Assembly (NCBI GenBank): GCA_017610525.1
Contig: JAFCBW010000062.1
Span: 1-7,143 of the forward strand
Direction: 5' to 3'
DNA from: Candidatus Nanohalarchaeota archaeon
Lineage (GTDB): Archaea > EX4484-52 > B79-G9
DNA length: 7,143 nt
The notes under the pieces were generated by a model. That model was not told the origin of the DNA. It did no database searches and worked only from the letters and a program-made list of their open reading frames with translations. The stretch's first letter is position 1; the number at the start of each line of letters is the position of its first letter. A program made the translations under genes and the position numbers. Below, one piece after another: positions 1 through 3,775 of this stretch.

Positions 1-27
1 CAAGAGAGGCAATTTTGACATTGTCAT
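1..27 (-). CDS. hicA: HicA-type toxin, first nine codons only (runs off the left edge)
   Basis: The minus strand opens with an ATG at 27-25 that overlaps the stop of hicB (ATGA), and reads M-T-M-S-K-L-P-L-L to the window edge. A second ATG at 21-19 gives MSKLPLL, which may be the true start. An S-K-L-P-hydrophobic N-terminus directly after a HicB-like gene is typical of HicA, a small double-stranded-RNA-binding-fold mRNA interferase that cleaves transcripts when free of HicB. Translational coupling through the 4-base overlap would keep toxin output below antitoxin. Only nine residues are visible, so the assignment rests mainly on context; the catalytic His lies outside the window. Confidence 0.6.
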
Positions 28-239
28 ACCTCTACTTCAAGTTGTTGCAGACTTAAGAATTTTGTTTTAGTTTCTTCTGGTTTTTTCATAGTTAGGTATA
101 AAGATATTGCTTCTTTTGTTCTTTTGAGCAATTCATCGTATGTTTTTGCCTGTGTGTGACATCCGGGAAGCTCGATTACTTCTGAGATTAAATAACCATC
201 TTCTCCCTGTTCTACTAATATTGTAAATTTTTCCATCAT
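24..239 (-). CDS. hicB: HicB-family antitoxin, short form (71 aa)
   Basis: This is the antitoxin of a HicBA type II module; it binds and neutralises HicA and often represses its own promoter. The protein shows the HicB partial RNase-H-like core: a first strand (EKFTILVEQGEDGYLISEV), the signature ELPGCHTQAKTYDE at about residues 22-36, then a helix (LLKRTKEAISLYL). It ends at residue 71 and has no room for the C-terminal ribbon-helix-helix or HTH DNA-binding domain of longer HicB proteins, so autoregulation, if any, would need the complex or another protein. Two ATGs sit in tandem (239-237 and 236-234). No Shine-Dalgarno sequence precedes them, but a BRE/TATA promoter about 26 bases upstream predicts a leaderless transcript starting at the first ATG. 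The order is hicB then hicA, with an ATGA overlap. Confidence 0.85.
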   Translation of the reverse strand: MMEKFTILVEQGEDGYLISEVIELPGCHTQAKTYDELLKRTKEAISLYLTMKKPEETKTKFLSLQQLEVEV

Positions 240-261
240 AAGTTTACATATTATTTGAGAT

Positions 262-277
262 TTTATATAATTTTCGA
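262..277 (-). promoter_or_regulatory. Archaeal BRE/TATA promoter of hicBA
   Basis: Read on the minus strand this is cgaaaattatataaaa, a BRE-like CGAAAA followed directly by a TTATATAA box. The TATA centre near 267 puts the transcript start near 241, one or two bases before the first hicB ATG, so the mRNA should be leaderless. It lies in the 60-base gap after the co-directional deacetylase gene, giving the toxin-antitoxin pair its own promoter. The same 12-mer (cgaaaattatat) recurs in front of the rubrerythrin gene. Confidence 0.7.
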
Positions 278-299
278 CGAAATGGAGTCTGAAAGCTTT

Positions 300-1310
300 T
301 TATTTCAGGATGCATGTTGTTTTTTGGCTGTTTTTGTGTTTCATTCTGATTGGGCAGTTTGTTTTGATCTGCTTTTTTGAGTGGGTTTCGAATGTCAGGG
401 CGCTCAGGCAGGTGTTGAATGTGATTATTAGTCCGGTTTGGGTTTCGTTGATGGTGTAGTTTATGGTGTTCAGGTGGGATTTCCAGATTGCGTAGTCTTT
501 CATTGTGGTTTTCCAATAGTTTCTTTTGTTTATTTCGTCAAAGAAAGAGTTTAGGCATTCTTTGCTTTGGTTGTGTGCTAATATTTTTTCATAATCGAAA
601 AAATGGGATAGTATCACTATTGGCTTTCCTGATGCTGTCCAGTTGTCTATGACTGTGAATAGTTGCTGTTGTTTGCTGTCCTTAAGGGTTTTGTTGGAAG
701 TTGTGAGGTTGCAGATGTTGCCTGTCAGGTCCAGCCAGATATATGGTATGAGGTAATCTGTCTGGTTGGGGGGTACGTGAAATGAGGAATCATAGACATA
801 GAGAGTTTTTAGGAGGGGTATGTGTTTTTCTTTCAGGGAGAAACAGGGGGCGCGATGGCCGTACACAATGTATCCTTGTTTTTCGAGGATATGTTTGCCT
901 TCTGTGAGGCGGTCTTCTATTTCTTTGTCGGTCAGGTTTATGAATTCTCTATGTGAATTGTCTTTTGGGTTTATGTGGTCGTAGCCGTGTTGCGCGATTT
1001 CGATGTCTTTTGAGAAGTTGTAGGGGCGCAGGTATGCGGGGATGGCGAAGAAGGTTGTTGGGATGCTTTTGTTTTCCAGATATTCTACTATTTTGCCTGT
1101 GAGTCTTACCTGTGCGGCGATGTTCAGTGAGAGGTCGTCTATTGTCAGGATGAATGCGTTGACTGTGTTGTTTGGTGTGTGTTTTATGGTTATTTCGGGG
1201 GTGATTTGCCGGGTGATTAAAGCGGTTGGTGTTGGGGGGTTATTTATGGCTAAAAGGAGTATTAGTGATAAGATGAGTGTTGTGAAGAGTATTGAGTATT
1301 TTTTTGTCAT
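300..1310 (-). CDS. Exported polysaccharide deacetylase (NodB/DUF2334-like), 336 aa
   Basis: Predicted metal-dependent deacetylase acting on a cell-surface or extracellular N-acetylated polysaccharide. I chose the ATG at 1310 because it puts a K-K plus hydrophobic stretch (residues 5-22) at the N-terminus as a signal peptide or membrane anchor; starting at 1409 would add 33 non-hydrophobic residues. NodB-like motifs appear in order: TIDD (D58, D59), H108-x3-H112, the RAP motif R153-A154-P155, YDSS (173-176) and a late SH (H236). The catalytic Asp and two metal His are all present. The last 65 or so residues look beta-rich and are unassigned. Eleven N-x-S/T sequons fit an archaeal exported glycoprotein, though A/C-rich codons on this strand also favour Asn and Thr. 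A GGGG stretch 9 bases before the ATG is a weak ribosome site. The substrate cannot be told from the sequence. Confidence 0.8.
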   Translation of the reverse strand: MTKKYSILFTTLILSLILLLAINNPPTPTALITRQITPEITIKHTPNNTVNAFILTIDDLSLNIAAQVRLTGKIVEYLENKSIPTTFFAIPAYLRPYNFSKDIEIAQHGYDHINPKDNSHREFINLTDKEIEDRLTEGKHILEKQGYIVYGHRAPCFSLKEKHIPLLKTLYVYDSSFHVPPNQTDYLIPYIWLDLTGNICNLTTSNKTLKDSKQQQLFTVIDNWTASGKPIVILSHFFDYEKILAHNQSKECLNSFFDEINKRNYWKTTMKDYAIWKSHLNTINYTINETQTGLIITFNTCLSALTFETHSKKQIKTNCPIRMKHKNSQKTTCILK

Positions 1311-1410
1311 GTGCGATAACCCCTGTTGTCTTTCTGAAGGATCATGAAAATTTTGGTATGTTGAGGTATTTTCAAGCTTTTCATTGTCTGGATATGCTTT
1401 ATGATACAAT

Positions 1411-1430
1411 GAAAATTAGTAACTACTCAG
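1411..1430 (+). repeat. Left target-site repeat plus left terminal inverted repeat
   Basis: Positions 1411-1418 read gaaaatta, identical to 1633-1640 in direct orientation. Positions 1419-1430 read gtaactactcag, the exact reverse complement of 1621-1632. This is the left boundary of the element. Confidence 0.8.
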
Positions 1431-1632
1431 CCTATAGAAACCCACAACGTGCGAAGCTATCAAGATAAATATACCTATCCTGTTCAAAAACAGCTAAAAT
1501 ATAAAATCAATATCTAATGACTGTATTGTGATTATTGCAAGATTTCATCAGAGAATTTTACCCAATATTCTCTTTTTGGAAAACACTATGCGCAGGGTAT
1601 TTCATTTGTTTAGGAGACTCCTGAGTAGTTAC
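1419..1632. mobile_element. MITE-like non-autonomous transposable element, 214 bases
   Basis: The ends are perfect 12-base inverted repeats (gtaactactcag at 1419-1430, ctgagtagttac at 1621-1632), and the bases just outside each end are an identical 8-base direct repeat, gaaaatta. Inverted ends inside an abutting direct duplication are the signature of transposition. The interior has no convincing ORF, so it would be mobilised in trans by a transposase elsewhere. It contains two hairpins: a 5-bp stem with CAAA loop (1480-1493) and a 7-bp stem, agagaat with attctct (1550-1573), followed by a T run. An 8-base duplication is compatible with several families (for example IS6, IS66, ISL3, IS256); I cannot assign one. 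Matching ends and duplication indicate little decay, so insertion is probably fairly recent. The pre-insertion sequence would have joined acaat, gaaaatta and tatgatt. Confidence 0.75.
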
Positions 1633-1640
1633 GAAAATTA
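1621..1640 (+). repeat. Right terminal inverted repeat plus right target-site repeat
   Basis: Positions 1621-1632 (ctgagtagttac) pair with 1419-1430, and 1633-1640 (gaaaatta) repeats 1411-1418. This target-site copy also supplies most of the BRE and the start of the TATA box of the rubrerythrin promoter. Confidence 0.8.
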
Positions 1641-1644
1641 TATG
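1632..1644 (+). promoter_or_regulatory. BRE/TATA promoter of the rubrerythrin gene
   Basis: The sequence cgaaaattatatg combines a BRE-like CGAAAA with TTATAT. The predicted transcript start is near 1665, giving a leader of about 40 bases that carries a Shine-Dalgarno site. Its first base is the last base of the MITE-like element and the next eight are the target duplication, so the present promoter straddles the insertion boundary. The same 12-mer is found in the hicBA promoter. Confidence 0.6.
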
Positions 1645-1692
1645 ATTGATGTTGGATTATCAATAAATAGTTTGCTGTCAAATAGATATGTT

Positions 1693-1698
1693 GAGGTG
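1693..1698 (+). promoter_or_regulatory. Shine-Dalgarno site that sets the rubrerythrin start
   Basis: GAGGTG lies six bases before the ATG at 1705 and is the best ribosome site near any in-frame start. It places the rubredoxin Cys pair at residues 7 and 10, as expected for this family, and argues against the upstream start at 1528. Confidence 0.75.
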
Positions 1699-1704
1699 GT
1701 TTAT

Positions 1705-2223
1705 ATGGTGAAGGTTTACAGGTGCAAGATCTGCGGTGAGGGATATATTGGTGATTCTTCTCCTACACATTGCCCGTTTTGCGGGGCGCATGAGGAGTAT
1801 ATTGTGAGTGCTGATAAATGGAGTTGGCCAGAGATTGAACTTACGGAGGTTTCGAGGAAGAATCTTGCTCTGGCTCTTGAGCTTGAGGTTTCGAATTCGG
1901 AGTTTTATTTTTGCGCTGCAAGGAAGGCTTCTAATGAGGCGGACCAGGTTATGTTTAAGAGGCTTGCGAAGGTTGAGAGGGAGCATGCAGACACGATTGT
2001 TAAGCTTTTGAAGAGCGGGGGGCATGAGATTCATAAGGATAAGGAGATGTGCAGTGATGAGGATGCGGATAACCTAGCAGAGTCTAATGAGCGGGAGACG
2101 CGGGCGATTGCGCATTACAGTAAGTTTCTAAGTGAGGCGACTGAGGAGCGCGTGCGCGAGGTGTTTTCTGCGATTATTGATATTGAGAAGGATCATCTGG
2201 ATTTGAGTGAGGGAAGGTTCTAG
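1705..2223 (+). CDS. Reverse rubrerythrin (N-terminal rubredoxin, C-terminal ferritin-like), 172 aa
   Basis: Predicted cytoplasmic non-haem iron peroxidase that reduces hydrogen peroxide in anaerobes, taking electrons from NAD(P)H through a rubredoxin-type iron centre. The N-terminal module has C7-x2-C10 and C23-P-F-C26 to hold one Fe(Cys)4. It is followed by a four-helix ferritin-like domain (about residues 48-170) with the diiron ligand pattern: a first-helix Glu (most likely E61, seven before Y68), E91-x2-H94, a third-helix Glu (E129 or E131), and E161-x2-H164. Rubredoxin first, ferritin-like second is the reverse of classical rubrerythrin and matches the reverse-rubrerythrin group, at close to its usual length. 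The gene stands alone, with its own promoter and ribosome site, and converges on the thioesterase gene with a 36-base gap. The promoter abuts a MITE-like element, so its expression may have been altered. Confidence 0.88.
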   Translation: MVKVYRCKICGEGYIGDSSPTHCPFCGAHEEYIVSADKWSWPEIELTEVSRKNLALALELEVSNSEFYFCAARKASNEADQVMFKRLAKVEREHADTIVKLLKSGGHEIHKDKEMCSDEDADNLAESNERETRAIAHYSKFLSEATEERVREVFSAIIDIEKDHLDLSEGRF

Positions 2224-2259
2224 GGATTGCGGAATATTCATATGTTGCAGAAACAGAGG

Positions 2260-2724
2260 TCAAGAGGATTTCAAACACCGTCTTTCAGCCTGCTTTTTGC
2301 ATTCTTTTTGTTTCTTTCGCAGATCATAAATTTCTTTTTCTTCTTTGGTCTCGAAGGATGGCTGTATTACCGGGATGGATTTTCCGTTCTTGTCAATATT
2401 GACAAAGGTGAAATAGGCATTCTCTATTATCTTTCTTTTATCTGATGTGACGTTTACGCAGACTTCGATTGAGGTATTGCCGATGAGAGTTATGTGTGCG
2501 GATATTTTTACGATATCGCCGACATTTAATGGTGAGCGGAATACAACATTATCAACAGATAGGGTCACGACGTCGTTACCAGCGTATTTACGCGCTGCGA
2601 TGAATGCGGTACTGTCCATCCAGGAGAGCAGTGTGCCTCCGAATATCGTGTTATAATGGTTCGTGTCGTTCGGAAGGACTATCTTTTCGCTTACCGCGGT
2701 TCCTAATGAGATGTTCCTTAACAT
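2260..2724 (-). CDS. Acyl-CoA thioesterase, hot-dog fold (YciA/ACOT type), 154 aa
   Basis: Predicted cytoplasmic hydrolase of acyl-CoA to free acid and CoA; chain-length preference cannot be read from the sequence. It has the family signature PNDTNHYNTIFGG at about residues 18-30 (Asn in the loop, FGG at the start of the central helix), then LLSWMD with D37 as the probable catalytic acid. These are followed by the strand pair SVDNVVFRSPLNVGD (56-70) and IEVCVNV. The C-terminus (from about residue 124) is a charged Lys/Glu helix, common in this family. Length is normal for a single-domain member. The ATG at 2724 has no Shine-Dalgarno site; an A/T-rich box 22-36 bases upstream would give a leaderless or short-leader transcript. 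Its plus-strand G excess is weaker than in neighbouring genes. Confidence 0.87.
   Translation of the reverse strand: MLRNISLGTAVSEKIVLPNDTNHYNTIFGGTLLSWMDSTAFIAARKYAGNDVVTLSVDNVVFRSPLNVGDIVKISAHITLIGNTSIEVCVNVTSDKRKIIENAYFTFVNIDKNGKSIPVIQPSFETKEEKEIYDLRKKQKECKKQAERRCLKSS
2286..2345 (+). terminator. Candidate U-rich termination zone after the rubrerythrin gene
   Basis: On the plus strand this stretch holds repeated T runs (cctgctttttgc, attctttttg, tttctttttc), about 65-120 bases past the rubrerythrin stop. Archaeal RNA polymerase can terminate on such U-tracts without a hairpin. The same bases encode the Lys/Glu-rich C-terminus of the thioesterase on the other strand, so the T runs could simply be codon content; hence low confidence. 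Confidence 0.35.
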
Positions 2725-2744
2725 AGAAGTATAAATAGAAGTAT
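2723..2744 (-). repeat. Tandem 10-base repeat at the thioesterase start
   Basis: The plus strand reads atagaagtat at 2723-2732 and again at 2735-2744, two exact copies on a 12-base pitch. The first overlaps the thioesterase ATG. Two copies about one helical turn apart between a start codon and its TATA region could be an operator, but A/T-rich sequence makes chance repetition possible. Confidence 0.4.
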
Positions 2745-2765
2745 GAATATTAAATAAATATTGAG
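2745..2765. promoter_or_regulatory. Symmetrical A/T-rich box in the divergent promoter region
   Basis: The core aatattaaataaatatt (2747-2763) is an AATATT inverted repeat around five A/T bases. It lies 22-40 bases before the minus-strand thioesterase ATG and about 60-80 before the plus-strand gene at 2825. It can serve as the TATA box of the former directly and of the latter with a leader of about 40 bases. There is no clear BRE on either side. Confidence 0.4.
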
Positions 2766-2812
2766 AAGATATGCATTTTATTGGCTATAGTGAAGGTATT
2801 AATAATTTGAGT

Positions 2813-2818
2813 TGAGGG
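2813..2818 (+). promoter_or_regulatory. Shine-Dalgarno site of the DUF457-type gene
   Basis: TGAGGG, six bases before the ATG at 2825, supports that start. Confidence 0.6.
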
Positions 2819-2824
2819 AATAAT

Positions 2825-3313
2825 ATGCCGCTTACACCTTTTCATCTTGGGCCTGCGCTTTTTATTGGGCTGATCTTGTTCAGGTATGTTAATCTGCCTA
2901 GTTTTCTGGCTGCGAATGTCATTGTTGATCTGGAGCCGTTTTTTGTTTTGCTTTTCGGGCTTGATTATCCTCTGCATGGGTTTTTTCATTCTTTTTTGGG
3001 GGGTTCTTTGGTTGCTCTTGCGCTTTTTTTGGTGATATGGAAGATGAATGAGCCTGTCCAGAAGGTTATGGATTTTTTCGGGCTTAGGCAGGATACGGAT
3101 GTCAGGAGTGTTGGTATTGGGTGTTTTTTTGGAGTGTATTTTCATATTCTTCTTGACTGTTTTTTGTATACGGACATTATGCCGTTTTATCCGTCTGGTT
3201 TTAATCCGGTTTACGGGTGGTTTTCGGGGCATGAGGTGTATTTGTTCTGTGTTGTGTCGTTTGTTCTTGGGGTTCTTTGGTGTGGGTATAAAGTGGCTTT
3301 GAAGAAGTTTTAG
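2825..3313 (+). CDS. Small membrane protein of the YdjM/DUF457 metal-dependent hydrolase-like family, 162 aa
   Basis: A polytopic membrane protein with hydrophobic segments at about residues 8-34, 36-48, 56-72, 96-118 and 138-155. Its opening MPLTPFHLGPAL is the hallmark of archaeal members of the YdjM/YbcI (DUF457) group, annotated as membrane-bound metal-dependent hydrolases. Candidate metal ligands are conserved in style and sit at segment ends: H7, D35, H51 and H55 (LHGFFHS), H107 with D111 (FHILLD), and H136 (GHE). The activity and substrate of this archaeal group are not established to my knowledge, so hydrolase is a family label, not a demonstrated function. The gene has its own ribosome site, diverges from the thioesterase gene, and overlaps the end of the phosphoesterase gene by four bases. 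Confidence 0.8.
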   Translation: MPLTPFHLGPALFIGLILFRYVNLPSFLAANVIVDLEPFFVLLFGLDYPLHGFFHSFLGGSLVALALFLVIWKMNEPVQKVMDFFGLRQDTDVRSVGIGCFFGVYFHILLDCFLYTDIMPFYPSGFNPVYGWFSGHEVYLFCVVSFVLGVLWCGYKVALKKF

Positions 3314-3720
3314 GTCTTTTTTTTGAAGAAGAGCCAGTTGTTTTTTGAGGTTGACCCTTTGAAATGGGTTTTTATCAGGGCGTATGTGCCGTTGAGTTTT
3401 TTTGCGTGTATGTCTATTATCAATTTGTCTGTGTCTGATTCTATCAGAGTGAATGTGCCTTTGTCCCAGATTTTTACTTCGCCTGCGCCGTAGCTGCCTT
3501 CCGGTATTGTGCCCTCAAATGTTGCGTATTCTATCGGGTGGTCTTGTGTCTGGACTGCGAGGCGCTTTATGCCTATTTCGGTTGGAGGCTCTTTTGGGAG
3601 TGCCCAGCTTTTCAGGGTGTTGTCTATTTCGAGGCGCAGGTCCCAGTGCAGGGACTTTGCGTTGTGTTGTTGGATTACGTAGATTGGTTCTTGCGCATTT
3701 TGGTGTTGTTTTTGTTGCAT
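3310..3720 (-). CDS. Stand-alone LigD-type 3'-phosphoesterase, 136 aa
   Basis: Predicted DNA repair enzyme that trims 3'-phosphate or 3'-ribonucleotide ends to a ligatable 3'-OH, homologous to the N-terminal module of bacterial LigD. Visible motifs are YVIQQHNAKSLHWDLRLE (H19, H25, D27, R29), SWALPKEPP (38-46), the D-H-P-I-E-Y segment with H61 and Y65, FEGTIPEGSYGAGEVKIWD (68-86), and a final NNWLFFKKK. The His/Asp set of the manganese-dependent active site is intact. There is no ligase or polymerase domain and no Ku gene in the window; free-standing members are known in archaea. The ATG at 3720 has a TTAAAAAATA box 20-29 bases upstream and no Shine-Dalgarno site, suggesting a leaderless mRNA. 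Its 3' end overlaps the convergent gene by four bases. Confidence 0.88.
   Translation of the reverse strand: MQQKQHQNAQEPIYVIQQHNAKSLHWDLRLEIDNTLKSWALPKEPPTEIGIKRLAVQTQDHPIEYATFEGTIPEGSYGAGEVKIWDKGTFTLIESDTDKLIIDIHAKKLNGTYALIKTHFKGSTSKNNWLFFKKKT
3317..3324 (+). terminator. Oligo-U (T8) terminator after the DUF457-type gene
   Basis: Eight consecutive T residues begin four bases after the TAG stop. No hairpin precedes them, as expected for archaeal U-tract termination. The complementary A8 encodes the final lysines of the convergent phosphoesterase, so the tract is shared by a terminator and a coding end. Confidence 0.6.
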
Positions 3721-3775
3721 GAGTAGTTTATGTGTTTTTATTTTTTAATAGATATATGATATGTTAGGTGCTTTG
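3721..3775. promoter_or_regulatory. Compact divergent promoter region (phosphoesterase / kinase fusion)
   Basis: This A/T-rich spacer serves two divergent genes. The minus-strand box ttaaaaaata (about 3740-3749) is 20-29 bases before the phosphoesterase ATG. The same A/T block extended to gatatatg (3751-3758) can act as the plus-strand TATA for the gene at 3776. AGGTG at 3766-3770, five bases before the ATG at 3776, is the ribosome site that makes me prefer that start over the ATG at 3761. Confidence 0.5.

Larger units (their letters stand above)
1311..1704. other. Divergent intergenic region split by a MITE-like insertion
   Basis: This 394-base stretch lies between the divergent deacetylase and rubrerythrin starts. 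It holds the leader of the deacetylase (1311-1410), a 214-base inverted-repeat element with its target duplication (1411-1640), and the rubrerythrin promoter and leader (1632-1704). An open frame from 1528 runs into the rubrerythrin gene, but its first 59 residues lie mostly within the element, are not rubrerythrin-like, and begin upstream of the predicted promoter, so I do not treat them as coding. I see no tRNA or other structured RNA. Removing the element and one direct-repeat copy would leave about 172 bases between the two genes, a normal divergent spacing. Confidence 0.6.

Noticed and set aside
1311..1409. A 33-residue N-terminal extension of the deacetylase (start at 1409)
   Set aside because: It would bury the signal peptide behind a polar stretch that does not look like part of the family; the ATG at 1310 places the Lys-Lys-hydrophobic segment at the N-terminus.
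1550..1577. A 7-bp hairpin followed by five T residues, as an intrinsic terminator
   Set aside because: It lies inside the transposable element in a divergent region with no plus-strand gene upstream, so there is nothing obvious to terminate.
1528..1704. A 59-residue N-terminal extension of the rubrerythrin frame
   Set aside because: Most of it lies within the inverted-repeat element, it starts before the predicted promoter, it has no ribosome site, and a good Shine-Dalgarno plus ATG at 1705 gives the normal reverse-rubrerythrin length.
3720..3728. tgagtagtt, a 9-base match to the end of the MITE-like element
   Set aside because: There is no partner end or flanking duplication nearby, and the match overlaps the phosphoesterase start codon, so it is best treated as coincidence.
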